NCBI RefSeq assembly: GCF_040256395.1
Contig: NZ_CP158299.1
Location: forward strand, 2,013,501 to 2,077,500
Direction: 5' to 3'
DNA: 64,000 bases
DNA from: Deinococcus sonorensis KR-87
GTDB lineage: Bacteria; Deinococcota; Deinococci; Deinococcales; Deinococcaceae
A program made the position numbers and the translations under genes. Below the pieces are notes generated by a model. That model was not told the DNA's origin. It saw only the letters and a list, made by a program, of their open reading frames with translations, and did no database searches. Below, piece by piece: positions 40,583 to 53,413 of this stretch. Positions within the stretch are counted from its first letter, which is position 1, and each line of letters begins with the position of its first letter.

Positions 40583-41376
40583 TGGGGGAGGGCGCGGCCC
40601 TGACCTTCCTGGGCACCGCCGACAGCAAGGGCGTGCCGCGCTGGTGGTGTGCCTGCCCGGTGTGCCAGGAAGCCCGGCAGGGGGGCCGCAACCGCCGCAC
40701 CCGCAGCGCCGCCCTGCTGGAGGCGGGTGGCCAGACGGCCCTGCTGGATTGCGGCCCGGACCTGCATGCCCAGCTGGCCCGCCTTGGTCGCCCGCTGATG
40801 CCGGACGCGGTGCTGATCTCGCACGCGCACAACGATCACCTGCTGGGCCTGGGCGACCTGCTCGACTACGTGGCGTATGCCGGTGGGCGGCTGCCGGTGT
40901 ATGCCCCGGCCAGCGTGCTGCCGCAGATCGAGGAGCGCTTCCGGTATGCCTTTCGCCGCGCCGCGCCGGTGCAGCCGCTGCCGGTCGAGGGCCTGAGCGT
41001 GTGCGGGTACCGGGTGCGGGCCTTTGAGGTGCCCCATGGGGCCAACGGCACCAGCCACGCCTTCCACTTCGAGCGGCCCGGCCACCGCTGGGTCTACCTG
41101 ACCGACAGCATCGACGTGCCACAGGAGGTGGTGGAGCGCTGGCTCACCGGCCTGGACCTGCTGGTGCTGGGCAGCAGCTTTTTCGACGAGTCAGGCGTGG
41201 TGCACAGCACCCGCAGCGTCTACGACGTGCGAGAAGCGCTGCAGCTCCCCTGGGCGCAGGCGGTGGGGGAGGTGTGGCTCACCCACCTCTCGCACGACGT
41301 GGATGTGACCGGGCCGCTGCCGGACCCGCGCTACCGCTACGCCAGCGAGGGCCAGACGCTAGCGCTGCAGCAGTGA
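40582..41376 (+). CDS. PhnP-like metallo-beta-lactamase fold hydrolase
   Basis: A 264-residue MBL-fold phosphodiesterase type. The metal motif is LISHAHNDHLLGLGDL, with further ligands in VPHGANGTSH, YLTDSID and THLSHD. Three cysteines near the amino terminus (WWCACPVC) match the extra zinc site of PhnP. Without phn genes around, the physiological substrate is uncertain; cyclic ribose phosphates or nucleotides are likely. Coupled to trpC by a TGATG overlap. Its last 18 nt overlap the converging next gene. Confidence 0.87.
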   Translation: MGEGAALTFLGTADSKGVPRWWCACPVCQEARQGGRNRRTRSAALLEAGGQTALLDCGPDLHAQLARLGRPLMPDAVLISHAHNDHLLGLGDLLDYVAYAGGRLPVYAPASVLPQIEERFRYAFRRAAPVQPLPVEGLSVCGYRVRAFEVPHGANGTSHAFHFERPGHRWVYLTDSIDVPQEVVERWLTGLDLLVLGSSFFDESGVVHSTRSVYDVREALQLPWAQAVGEVWLTHLSHDVDVTGPLPDPRYRYASEGQTLALQQ

Positions 41377-42450
41377 CGAATACAGACAGGCCTTGAAGAA
41401 GCCGTTCCAGGCATACGGCCAGGTCTGGCCGCTGCTGGCCAGCGCCGGATTGTTGTGCCAGCCGGGACCGCTCACGAACGTGCTGGCGGAGGTGTGGGGC
41501 CGCTGGTCGGCGCCCTCCGCCTGATCCAGGTAGCCGACCAACCGGGACGCGGCCAGCAGCAGGTTGCTGTCCGGGTCGTTCAGGGCGGCGCGCACCTCCG
41601 CCTCGTTTTCAGGGAAGGGCCGGTCCAGCTGCATGCCCAGCTGATGAAAGCGGGGCCTCTGCCGCAGCGCGTCCTGCCACGACATCTGGGTCAGCCCGAC
41701 CGTCTGGGAGAGGTCGCCGGTCCAGCCGCTCTCGCCATAAGCCTCGGTGGTCCGCAGCGCCACCGTATCGGTCAGCTCGCGCAGCACGCCGGCCAGCCCG
41801 TAGGCGACCTGCTGCCCGCTCTGTTCGTTGTCCACGATGGCGGCCAGCAGCCCCGGAGCGAGGTGAGCAGCGTGGGCGGCCTGCAGGATGCCCTGACGGT
41901 TGGACAGCACCACGCGGGGGCTAAGTGGAGCCGGGGCGTTGACCTGCAGGACCGCCAGCCGGTGACGCGTTCCGGGCGCGGTGGCCCAGGCCAAGTAGGA
42001 GAGCCAGGTCTGCACGTTGTCCAGCGCCGCCTCCGGGCTGGCGAACACGCTGCGCCGCGACCGGGCCGGATTCTGGTTGCGGATCTCGCTGTCGAGCATC
42101 GAGAGCAGCGCCGCCCCACGTGCTGGACCCAGCACCGCCTGCGTCTGCAGGTACAGCTGAAAGTGCTGCTCGCTGAGCGTCAGCCGGCGCCGTTCGCCCG
42201 GCTGCACCTCATCCAGCGCCGACTGAAACGCCTGAGCCACCCGGGCGTATCCCTGCACGGCGCGGGTGGTGGCGGCATCCGCCGGGGCGGGGGCCAGCGC
42301 GATCCGGGTGGTCGAGGCCGGGTTGAGCAGCCGGACGATGCTGGGTGCCAGCGAGGGGCTGAACCCCGCCAGCGTCAGCAACAGCGCCACGCTCAGCCCC
42401 CGACCGAGCCGGAGCTGACCTCGCCTGAGTGTGGTGGGCGCGGTGGCCAT
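41359..42450 (-). CDS. Secreted protein with lysozyme-like segment
   Basis: A 363-residue protein with a hydrophobic signal or anchor at about residues 18-37 (GLSVALLLTLAGFSPSLA). The middle region PGLLAAIVDNEQSGQQVAYGLAG and the later TVGLTQMSWQDAL look like the fragments of a lytic transglycosylase fold (E near the first, G-L-x-Q in the second). I do not recognise a closer family. ATG 42450 with TACGCT 8 nt upstream. A role in cell-wall turnover is possible. Confidence 0.6.
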   Translation of the reverse strand: MATAPTTLRRGQLRLGRGLSVALLLTLAGFSPSLAPSIVRLLNPASTTRIALAPAPADAATTRAVQGYARVAQAFQSALDEVQPGERRRLTLSEQHFQLYLQTQAVLGPARGAALLSMLDSEIRNQNPARSRRSVFASPEAALDNVQTWLSYLAWATAPGTRHRLAVLQVNAPAPLSPRVVLSNRQGILQAAHAAHLAPGLLAAIVDNEQSGQQVAYGLAGVLRELTDTVALRTTEAYGESGWTGDLSQTVGLTQMSWQDALRQRPRFHQLGMQLDRPFPENEAEVRAALNDPDSNLLLAASRLVGYLDQAEGADQRPHTSASTFVSGPGWHNNPALASSGQTWPYAWNGFFKACLYSSLLQR

Positions 42451-42562
42451 TCATCTGCAGCGTAGACCCTCCGCCAGCAGACGACAAGCGCCCAGCACAA
42501 CAGACTGAGCATCTCCCAAGAAATTCATCAGCGGCAACAGGGGGGTTGGGGGTGAATGAAAG

Positions 42563-42590
42563 CTGGCCGCGAGCGTTCGCTCGCGGCCAG
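42563..42590 (-). terminator. Terminator of the sugar ABC operon
   Basis: A near-perfect palindrome CTGGCCGCGAGCG / CGCTCGCGGCCAG with a minimal loop, followed on the minus strand by CTTTCATT. It lies 24 bp past the permease stop. Confidence 0.75.
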
Positions 42591-42612
42591 TGCTGGGACG
42601 GCTGTGTGGCGG

Positions 42613-43462
<850 letters not shown>

Positions 43463-43471
43463 GTCACACCC

Positions 43472-44407
43472 CTAATCGAAGCGCACGCGGAAGGCGGTCA
43501 CGTAGGCCACCACGATCACCATGATGATCAGGAAGATCGCCACGGCCACGGCGCTGCCCACACCCAGCAGCGAGTTGTCGATCAGCGCGAGTCGCGCGTA
43601 GCCGGTCATGGAGGTCTGGGCGGCGTTGTTCGGCCCGAGCATGACGTACATCACGTCGAAGACCCGCAGCGCGTCCAGTGAACGGAACACCAGCGCCACC
43701 AGCAGCGCGGGGCGCAGCAGCGGGAGCGTCAGGCGCCAGTACTGGGTCCACTTGCTGGCCCCGTCCATGTCGGCGGCCTCGTACATGTCCGACGGCAGGC
43801 TCTGCAGGCCCGCCAGGATCAGCAGCGCCATGAAGCTGGTGGTCTTCCAGACGTCCACCGCGATCAGCGCCCAGATGGCCGTGCTGTTGTCGGCGAGCAG
43901 TGCCTGACCGCCCAGCACGCCGCGCCCGATCAGCCCGAAGCTGTCGTTGTACATATATGCCCACATCTGGGCCGACACCACCGTGGGAATGGCCCACGGC
44001 ACCAGCATGGCGGTCCGCATGAAGGCGCGGCCCTTGAAGGCGCTGTTCACCACCAGCGCGATGATCATGCCCAGCACCGTCTCCAGCGCCACGCTCACCA
44101 CGGTGAAGAGCAGGGTGTTCTTGACGGCGCCCCACCACTTGGGATCCTGCAGGAAGCCGATGCCGATGCCGTCCTCGGTGGTGAACCAGAAGTTGTGCAG
44201 CCCCACGAACTTGGCCTGGTCGGGGCTGGTCAGGTTGGCGTCAAAGAGGCTGTAGTAGATGGTGCGGTACAGCGGAAATCCCGCCACGATGGCAATGGCG
44301 ATCAATGTGGGCAGCAGCAGCCAGACGGCCTGTCTGGCGCGCGCCGACTCGATGCCCCGTCTGCGGACGGGTGCTGTTGCTGGTGGACCGGCAGTGATCT
44401 TGGTCAT
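43472..44407 (-). CDS. Carbohydrate ABC transporter permease (MalF type)
   Basis: A 311-residue permease with six or more helices and the EAA loop ([21 protein letters not shown]). It partners the MalG-type permease downstream. The start ATG 44407 ([13 protein letters not shown]) has GGGGGAA 6 nt before it; ten further codons are open upstream. Confidence 0.93.
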   Translation of the reverse strand: MTKITAGPPATAPVRRRGIESARARQAVWLLLPTLIAIAIVAGFPLYRTIYYSLFDANLTSPDQAKFVGLHNFWFTTEDGIGIGFLQDPKWWGAVKNTLLFTVVSVALETVLGMIIALVVNSAFKGRAFMRTAMLVPWAIPTVVSAQMWAYMYNDSFGLIGRGVLGGQALLADNSTAIWALIAVDVWKTTSFMALLILAGLQSLPSDMYEAADMDGASKWTQYWRLTLPLLRPALLVALVFRSLDALRVFDVMYVMLGPNNAAQTSMTGYARLALIDNSLLGVGSAVAVAIFLIIMVIVVAYVTAFRVRFD

Positions 44408-44490
44408 GGCATTCCCCCGGTGAAGCCTGAATGGCAACGGCGGGTGAGGCGCTACGCCTCACCCGCCTCAAGCTGGCACGTGGGCCGGAC

Positions 44491-45756
<1,266 letters not shown>

Positions 45757-45817
45757 GACTTCCTCCGGAACAAAGAAATGGCACGGAACAGGAGCTGGCA
45801 ACGCTTCAAAACGAATG

Positions 45818-45829
45818 GGAAGCGGTTCC
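45818..45829. promoter_or_regulatory. LacI-type operator, promoter-proximal
   Basis: GGAAGCGGTTCC, a near-perfect 12-bp palindrome just downstream of the -10 box, 62 bp before the binding-protein start. Its centre resembles sites of LacI/GalR/MalR regulators. Confidence 0.65.
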
Positions 45830-45855
45830 AGTGCAGATCGGTTATGACAAGATGC

Positions 45856-45884
45856 AGGCTACACGCCTGTTTATGAAGTGTCAA
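45856..45884 (-). promoter_or_regulatory. Promoter of the sugar ABC operon
   Basis: Minus strand TTGACA (45884-45879), 17-nt spacer, TAGCCT (45861-45856). It is bracketed by two related palindromes. Confidence 0.7.
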
Positions 45885-45887
45885 TAC

Positions 45888-45899
45888 GGAAGCGCTTCC
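45888..45899. promoter_or_regulatory. LacI-type operator, upstream of -35
   Basis: GGAAGCGCTTCC, a perfect 12-bp palindrome ending 3 bp before the -35 box. Together with 45818-45829 (70 bp centre to centre) it suggests repression by looping or double occupancy. Confidence 0.7.
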
Positions 45900-45973
45900 A
45901 TTCAGTCATTTGACGGACAGAATAGGATGTGAACGTTCGCTGCCTGGAACGCGGCCGGTTCCCTGCTGCCGGG

Positions 45974-47582
<1,609 letters not shown>

Positions 47583-47602
<20 letters not shown>

Positions 47603-48062
47603 CGCCGGGCAGTATAGCCGCGCGGCCCAGCCATAGCCGTTCGAGTTCCACGGGCATGAGGGGCTCGCCGTTTTGTCGGCACCACACCAGCGCCGCGCGG
47701 CGGCCCATGCCCCACAGCACCGCCGCCTGCCTGAATTGGCGTCCCAGCTGCACCGCGCGCCACAGCGGCAGGCCAGGCACGATCACGGTCGGCTCCAGCC
47801 ACTCGCCCTCGCCGTTGTGCCCGGGCAGGGTGGGCCAGCCGTCTCGGTGCAGCCGGTCGGTGAGCCTCTGCTGCTGCCCGTCGTTGACCTCTGCTGCCTT
47901 CTGTGTTCCGTCCGGGTTCCAGGCGGTCAGGATGGCCCAGCGCTGACCGGGGAGTGTGGGTGGCCATGCCAGCTGCGGGTCCGGCTCGGCCTTCAGCTTC
48001 AGCCGCACCTCCAGCGTGCCGTAGGTGGTATCCAGAAAGGCCTGCCGCAGCTCCTCGTCCAC
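47583..48062 (-). CDS. DUF3293 domain protein
   Basis: A 159-residue protein with the DUF3293 pattern: [20 protein letters not shown], then the R-L-T-D-R-L helix, [20 protein letters not shown] and [12 protein letters not shown]. Function unknown. GTG 48062 begins 2 bp after the preceding stop. Part of the truD operon. Confidence 0.8.
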
Positions 48063-48064
48063 CT

Positions 48065-48439
48065 TCAGTCGTTGACCGGCACCGTCAGCGTGACCAGTTG
48101 CAGGTCATCGAACCGCAGCATCACCTTCAGCCGCTGACCACTACGGAAACTGCCGGCCATCACCACCCGGTAGGTGCTGTCCTGGCCGATCATCAGCGGG
48201 CCCTCCAGCGGCACCTTCTTGATCACCTCGCAGCGCGGCGAGCAGCGCATCAGTTTGGCGTGGCCACCCTCGTACCACACGCCGGTCAGGTTGTCGCGGC
48301 CGCGCGGCAGGAAGCTCGCCTGCAGCAGCACGCCGCCGAAGGTGTGGGCCAGGGCGTGCGCCTCCACGACCGGCGGAGTGGTGGCGCTGCTGAGCAGCGT
48401 GGCGAATGGAAGAGACAGCAGCAGGATGATGCGCTTCAT
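48065..48439 (-). CDS. Small secreted protein of unknown function
   Basis: A 124-residue protein with a Sec signal peptide (MKRIILLLSLPFATLLSSA). The mature part is mainly beta-strand-like and has two cysteines close together (RCSPRCEV). No family recognised. ATG 48439 has GGAGGAGGAG upstream and overlaps the end region of truD. Its role in an operon with truD is unclear. Confidence 0.7.
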   Translation of the reverse strand: MKRIILLLSLPFATLLSSATTPPVVEAHALAHTFGGVLLQASFLPRGRDNLTGVWYEGGHAKLMRCSPRCEVIKKVPLEGPLMIGQDSTYRVVMAGSFRSGQRLKVMLRFDDLQLVTLTVPVND

Positions 48440-48441
48440 GA

Positions 48442-49506
48442 TCACTCCTCCTCCGGGGCGGCGTCGTCCGGCCCTTCCGGCGCGTCCACCTCGACCTTCA
48501 TCAGTTCGCGCAGCAGGCTGGTGGCAAAGCTGCCGCGCGGCAGCGTGAACTGCACGGTGTAGCCGTCCTCCTGCTCGGTCACGCGGGCGTCCTGCGGATA
48601 CACCCGGATGATCCGGCGGTCGCCCTTGCGGCTGCTGAAGGCCTCGGGCGTCAGCCCAAAGGCGGCCAGCGCTTCCTGTTCCAGCGTCCCGGCGTCCTGC
48701 GTCAGCGGCTTGACCTTGCGGCCGAACAGGGTGCCGGTGGCGCTGATTTCTCCGCGCGCGGCCCGCTCCGACTCGGCGGACGCGTCCTGCACCTCGAACA
48801 CCCCGCCGGTGTCGTGCTTCTTGGCCATGTCGCCGCTCAGCAGCCCGGCGAACAGCTCGCGTTCCAGCCGCAGCGCCAGGAAGCGGTTGAAGATCAGGCT
48901 CTGGACGCTGGACACCAGAAAACGCCGCACCGCCGGGTCACGCAGCCGGCTCTCGCCCCGCAGCACCCGCAGCCCCTCCTCGGCGTTCAGGCCGTGCAGC
49001 CCGAAGCGCTGCGGCCCGAAGTAGTTGGGCAGGCCGCGCTGCACCAGCGTGTCCAGCGTGCCCGCCGCCTGCTGGGCCGTGCCGGGCGCGCCGCGCACCC
49101 GCACCGTGAAGCGGTTGCCCTGCAGGTGTCCCATGCCCAGCCGGTTGGTGTGGCGCGAAACGTCCAGCACCCGCACGCCTTCCAGGCTGAACTGCTCCAG
49201 CCGGCGCTCGGCCTTGGCCGGCAGGCTCAGCCACTGGGTGGTCACGGCGTGCCGGTCCTTGAGGCCCGCCGCACCGATGTCCTTGGGGCGCAGGCCCAGC
49301 TGGCTGCTCAGCTCACGCATCAGGTGGGCGGTGGTGTGCCCGGTCTTCTCCAGGTGCAGGTACAGGTGCTCGCCCTCGCCGGACGGGCGGTACAGCGGCA
49401 GCTCATCCACCTGGAAGTCCTGGGCCAGCTCACGGACCCGCCCGCCGGTGCCGGGGGACAGGGTCAGGGTGGGCAGCTCGGCCCATGAGAAACTGAGACG
49501 TGACAC
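48442..49506 (-). CDS. truD: tRNA pseudouridine(13) synthase TruD
   Basis: About 354 residues. TruD makes pseudouridine at position 13 of tRNA-Glu. The catalytic Asp is in [16 protein letters not shown]; other marks are [29 protein letters not shown] and [12 protein letters not shown]. The open frame runs to 49662, but the family usually begins shortly before the [11 protein letters not shown] region. GTG 49506 (TAACGT 8 nt before it) is favoured; TTG 49515 is possible. First gene of a four-gene operon. Confidence 0.92.
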   Translation of the reverse strand: MSRLSFSWAELPTLTLSPGTGGRVRELAQDFQVDELPLYRPSGEGEHLYLHLEKTGHTTAHLMRELSSQLGLRPKDIGAAGLKDRHAVTTQWLSLPAKAERRLEQFSLEGVRVLDVSRHTNRLGMGHLQGNRFTVRVRGAPGTAQQAAGTLDTLVQRGLPNYFGPQRFGLHGLNAEEGLRVLRGESRLRDPAVRRFLVSSVQSLIFNRFLALRLERELFAGLLSGDMAKKHDTGGVFEVQDASAESERAARGEISATGTLFGRKVKPLTQDAGTLEQEALAAFGLTPEAFSSRKGDRRIIRVYPQDARVTEQEDGYTVQFTLPRGSFATSLLRELMKVEVDAPEGPDDAAPEEE

Positions 49507-49667
49507 AGGATTCAACGTTAACGCGTTTTCATGAGCACGCGTGTGTCCAATCGTATAGACGCGTGCACAGTCCGGTGTTCTGGCTGATCCGCAGTTGACC
49601 TGGGCACGCCACACTGCGGCCTGGGCCCGGAAGGTGCCCTGCGCTGCATGCCCCCCGCCCAATCTGA

Positions 49668-49673
49668 TACAAT
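49668..49673 (+). promoter_or_regulatory. Extended -10 box of typA
   Basis: TGA-TACAAT, an extended -10. The leader before typA is about 150 nt and contains no gene. It holds a 7-bp stem (GCCCGTC/GACGGGC at about 49687) followed by TTTAA, and the larger hairpin at 49782-49821. Confidence 0.6.
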
Positions 49674-49781
49674 CTTTGTTTGGATGCCCGTCCAGCAGTG
49701 ACGGGCTTTAACTTGAGCGCAGGCGTCCGCCCCCGTGTCCGCACGGACCTGGGCCGGACAGAAGCCGCCCACGCCCCATCC

Positions 49782-49821
49782 CTCCCTCGTTCGGAGTGAC
49801 TGGCGGCTCCGGGCGAGGGAG
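49782..49821 (+). promoter_or_regulatory. Hairpin masking the typA ribosome binding site
   Basis: Positions 49782-49796 pair with 49807-49821 over 15 bp (two G-T pairs), leaving a 10-nt loop. The distal arm GGGCGAGGGAG is the purine-rich ribosome binding site just upstream of ATG 49825/49831. Folding would hide the site from the ribosome. Confidence 0.65.
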
Positions 49822-49830
49822 AGGATGAAC

Positions 49831-51612
49831 ATGGAATACCGGAATATCGCGATCATCGCGCACGTTGACCACGGCAAGACCACACTGGTGGACGGCCTGC
49901 TGAAGCAGACCCTGAAGCTCAAGCACGGCGAGGAGATCGCCGAGCGGGCCATGGACAGCAACGACCTGGAAAAGGAACGCGGCATCACCATTCTGGCCAA
50001 GAACACGGCCGTGGAGTACGGCGGCGTCAAGATCAACATCGTGGACACCCCCGGCCACGCCGACTTCGGCGGTGAGGTGGAGCGGGTGCTGGGCATGGTG
50101 GACGGTGCGCTGGTGCTGGTGGACGCCGCCGAAGGCCCGATGCCGCAGACGCGTTTCGTGCTGCGCAAGGCGCTGGAACTGGGCCTGAAGCCGATCGTGG
50201 TCATCAACAAGATCGACCGCCAGGACGCCCGCATCGAGGAGGTCGTGAACCTGACCTTCGACCTGATGGCCGAACTCGGCGCCAACGAGGATCAGCTGGA
50301 CTTCCCGATCCTGTACGCCGTGGCCCGCGACGGCAAGGCCTACAAGGACCTGGACAAGCCCCAGGAGGACATGCACGAGCTGTTCGAGATGGTGCTGGAG
50401 TACATCCCCGCCCCGGAAGTGGACCTGGAAGCGCCGTTTCAGATGCTCGTCACCAACCTGGACTACAGCGAGTATCTGGGCCGCATCGTGCTGGGCCGGG
50501 TCAAGCGCGGCACCGTCAAGAAGGGTGAGTTCGTGCAGCTGATGCACAAGGACGGCACCATGACCCGCACCCGGGTGGTGCAGCCGTTCACCCACATGGG
50601 CCTGCGCCGCATCGAGGTGGACGAGGTGGGCGCCGGCGACATCATCGCGCTGGCCGGCATCGAGGAGGCGCAGATCGGGGAGACCATCGCCGACCTGGCG
50701 GACCCCGAGGCGCTGCCGATCATCACGGTGGACGAGCCGACCGTGAGCATGACCTTCCAGCCGAACACCAGCCCGTTTGCAGGCCGCGACGGCAAGTACG
50801 TCACCAGCCGCCACCTGAACGAGCGCCTGAAGCGCGAGGTCATGACCAACGTGTCGCTGAAGGTGGAGGAAGTGCGTCCGGACGAGTTCATCGTGTCGGG
50901 CCGCGGTGAGCTGCACCTCTCGATCCTGCTGGAGACCATGCGCCGCGAGGGCTACGAGGTGCAGGTGGGCAGCCCGCAGGTGATCATCCGCGAGATCGAC
51001 GGCGAGAAGCACGAGCCGGTCGAGCACCTCGTGATCGACGTGCCGGAGCAGCACGCCAGCACCGTGATCGGTGTGCTGGCCAGCCGCAAGGGCCAGATGG
51101 TCAACATGGAGCCGCAGGGCACCCGCACCCGCATCGAGTTCAAGATTCCCAGCCGCGCGCTGTTCGGCTTCCGCACCCAGTTCCTCTCGATGACGCAGGG
51201 CGAGGGCATCATGAGCCACGTCTTCGACGGCTACGCGCCGTGGGCCGGCGAGATCAAGGTGCGCCAGAACGGCTCGCTGGTCAGCATGGAGGACGGCCCG
51301 GCCTTCGCCTACAGCATCTGGAAGCTGCAGGACCGCGGCAGCTTCTTCATCGACCCGGCCACCGAGGTGTACGTGGGCATGATCGTGGGCGAGAACGCCC
51401 GCGAGCAGGACATGAACGTCAACGTGTGCAAGAACAAGAAGCTGACCAACGTGCGTTCCAGCGGTGCCGACGAGGCGCTGACCCTGACCCCGCCGCGTCG
51501 CCTGTCGCTGGAGGACGCGCTGGAGTACATCAGTGACGATGAGCTGGTGGAGCTGACCCCCAAGAACATCCGCCTTCGCAAGAAGGTCCTGAACCCCAGC
51601 TTCCGCAAGTAA
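49831..51612 (+). CDS. typA: Translational GTPase TypA/BipA
   Basis: A 593-residue ribosome-associated GTPase that helps 50S assembly and growth under cold and other stress. G-domain motifs are AHVDHGKTT, the switch-[14 protein letters not shown] and NKIDRQDAR; the EF-G-like domains and TypA-specific end ([20 protein letters not shown]) follow. ATG 49831 ([15 protein letters not shown]) is the usual start; ATG 49825 adds MN. The leader hairpin covers its ribosome binding site. Confidence 0.97.
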   Translation: MEYRNIAIIAHVDHGKTTLVDGLLKQTLKLKHGEEIAERAMDSNDLEKERGITILAKNTAVEYGGVKINIVDTPGHADFGGEVERVLGMVDGALVLVDAAEGPMPQTRFVLRKALELGLKPIVVINKIDRQDARIEEVVNLTFDLMAELGANEDQLDFPILYAVARDGKAYKDLDKPQEDMHELFEMVLEYIPAPEVDLEAPFQMLVTNLDYSEYLGRIVLGRVKRGTVKKGEFVQLMHKDGTMTRTRVVQPFTHMGLRRIEVDEVGAGDIIALAGIEEAQIGETIADLADPEALPIITVDEPTVSMTFQPNTSPFAGRDGKYVTSRHLNERLKREVMTNVSLKVEEVRPDEFIVSGRGELHLSILLETMRREGYEVQVGSPQVIIREIDGEKHEPVEHLVIDVPEQHASTVIGVLASRKGQMVNMEPQGTRTRIEFKIPSRALFGFRTQFLSMTQGEGIMSHVFDGYAPWAGEIKVRQNGSLVSMEDGPAFAYSIWKLQDRGSFFIDPATEVYVGMIVGENAREQDMNVNVCKNKKLTNVRSSGADEALTLTPPRRLSLEDALEYISDDELVELTPKNIRLRKKVLNPSFRK

Positions 51613-51627
51613 GCCCGGCTCAGCGCG

Positions 51628-51657
51628 CCCCCACCCGGACGGGTGGGGGATTTTTTT
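51628..51657 (+). terminator. Terminator of typA
   Basis: CCCCCACCC-GGAC-GGGTGGGGG (51628-51649), then seven T after an A. A strong intrinsic terminator. Confidence 0.92.
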
Positions 51658-51678
51658 GGCCTTGATCCGCTCCGGCCG

Positions 51679-52234
51679 GTGATCGAGGGTGGGCAGATCG
51701 GCGGCCCGGGTCGCTCTGGGAGGCAGAAGTCAGCAACCACACGGGTCGGGCCGGCCATTCCTCAGGACCTGCCGGCCATTCTGGAGATCTACAACCACGC
51801 GGTGCGGCACACCACCGCCAGCTACGACCTGGAGCCGGTGACGCTGGCCTCGCGCGCAGCCTGGGACGAGGCGCGGCATCAGGCGGGCTTTCCTGTCCTG
51901 GTGGCGATGTGGGAGGAGCGGATCGTCGGCTGGGGCAGCTACGGCCGCTTCCGCGAGAAGGCGGGCTACGGTAGAACACAGCGTCTACGCCGCCCCCGAG
52001 GCGCAGGGCCAGGGCGTGGGCAGCGTCCTGCAGCGCCAGCTGATCGTGCAGGCGCGGCAGGACGGGTATCACGTGATGGTGGCCGGGGTGGACGCCGAGA
52101 ACGCGGCCCCCCTGCGCTTTCACGAGCGGCTGGGCTTCGTGCAGGTGGCGCAGTTCCGGCAGGTGGACCGCAAGTTCGGGCGCTGGCTGGATCTGGTGTT
52201 CCTGCAGCGCCTGCTGGACGACGAAACGCTCTAG
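51679..52234 (+). pseudogene. Frameshifted GNAT acetyltransferase (phosphinothricin-type)
   Basis: The first part (QDLPAILEIYNHAVRHTTASY, YGRFREKAGY) and the second part, in another frame (VEHSVYAAPEAQGQGVG, GVDAENAAPLRFHERLGFVQV), together give one GNAT protein of the phosphinothricin acetyltransferase type. The frames meet near 51970; the usual GYRYTVEHSVY would need about 8 more nt, so a small deletion is likely. No good start codon or ribosome binding site is seen; GTG 51679 is a guess. Its TAG stop is at the IS target site. Confidence 0.75.
52232..52233. repeat. Left TA target duplication of the IS630 element
   Basis: TA within CTAG, matching TA 53414-53415 on the right side. IS630/Tc1 elements duplicate TA. 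Confidence 0.8.
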
Positions 52235-53413
52235 TACAGCGTCAACCGATTAAACTCTGATCTTGCGTACGCTGGGTCATGAAGAAACATCTGGTGAGGC
52301 TGACCGATGACGACCGGACGGAACTCCGAGTGTTTACCCGGAGTGGAACGAGGAGCGCTCAGGCCATCACCCGAGCCCGGCTGCTGGTGATGGCCGATGA
52401 GCAAGGCGAGTCGCGCAACGATGCTGATATCGCACGAGCGCTGGGGGTCACTGTCCACACCGTGGAGGTCACGCGCAAACGGTATGTGCAGCACGGCCTG
52501 CAGGCCGTGCTGCAGCGCGCTCCTCGTAAAGACAAGGGTGTGCCCCAGAAGGTCGACGGACGCGTCGAAGCCCAGCTGATCACCCTGGCCTGCAGCGACA
52601 CGCCGAATGGCGAACCTGCCTGGACGCTGCAGATGCTGGGCGATGCGCTGGTGAGATGACAGCTCGTGGACTGTATTTCCCGTGAGACGGTGCGCAAAAC
52701 GCTGAAAAAAACGTCCTCAAGCCGCATCTGAAACAGCAATGGTGGATTCCGCCCGATCAGAACGCGGCCTTCGTCTGTGCGATGGAGGACGTGCTGGACG
52801 TGTACGAGCGTCCAATGGACGCTCGCGTTCCCGTCATCTGTTTCGACGAGAAGCCCTGTCCGTTGACCCGTGACGTGTTGCAGCCGACCCAGGCTGCACC
52901 TGGACGACTTCAGCGCCAGGACAGCGAATACGAACGCTGTGGCACCGCCACCATCTTCGGCTGGGTCGAGCCCTTGGTTGGCCGTCGCGACGCCTGGGTG
53001 ACGGCGCGGCGGACCTGCATCGACTACGCTCATGCCCTTAAGCGCGTGTCTGAGGCGTATCCCGATGCCCTGCACATTGTCCTGGTGCAAGACAACCTTT
53101 CAACCCATACCAAAGCGGCGCTTTATCAGGCGTTTCCCGCCCACGAAGCGCGGCAGCTCGCCGCGCGGTTCGACTTCCATTTCACGCCCCGGCACGGTTC
53201 CTGGCTCAATATGTAGGAACTGGAATTCTCGGCACTCGCCCGCCAGGCGCTTCAGGAGCGGGTGGGGGATCAACCAGCACTGGAGCGCACAGTGGCACAC
53301 TGGAGTGGCCGCCGCTGCGCGGCAGCCACTCCCGTCCGTTGGCAGTTCACGACTCCGCAAGCCCGCGTCAAACTATGCCGTCTCTATCCTAAGATGATCG
53401 GTTGACGCTGTAC
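52234..53413 (+). mobile_element. IS630-family insertion sequence, decayed
   Basis: 1180 bp bounded by perfect 17-bp inverted repeats (52234-52250, GTACAGCGTCAACCGAT, and 53397-53413), flanked by TA. The transposase frame inside is broken by two stops and one frameshift, so the copy is probably immobile unless helped in trans. It sits exactly at a CTAG that forms the stop codons of both flanking genes. Confidence 0.93.
52279..53405 (+). pseudogene. IS630 transposase, degenerate
   Basis: The first part (MKKHLVRLTDDDRTELRVF, an HTH in NDADIARALGVTVHTVEV) ends in an in-frame TGA near 52657. The frame resumes (QLVDCISRETVRKTLKK) and then needs a -1 shift at a run of seven A (about 52714) to reach VLKPHLKQQWWIPP and the DDE core: Asp in VICFDEKP, Asp in VLVQDNLSTH. 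A TAG at 53214 cuts the catalytic Glu region (ELEFSALARQ). Some IS630 members use programmed shifts, but the two stops show real decay. Confidence 0.9.

Noticed and set aside
39740..41122. Upstream extension of the hpt frame, antisense to trpC and the PhnP-like gene
   Set aside because: The extra 460 residues are Arg/Pro/Ala/Gly-rich antisense sequence without family similarity.
52700..52730. Programmed -1 frameshift in the IS630 transposase
   Set aside because: The A-run allows it, but an in-frame TGA before it and a TAG after it mean no full product could be made; decay is the simpler reading.
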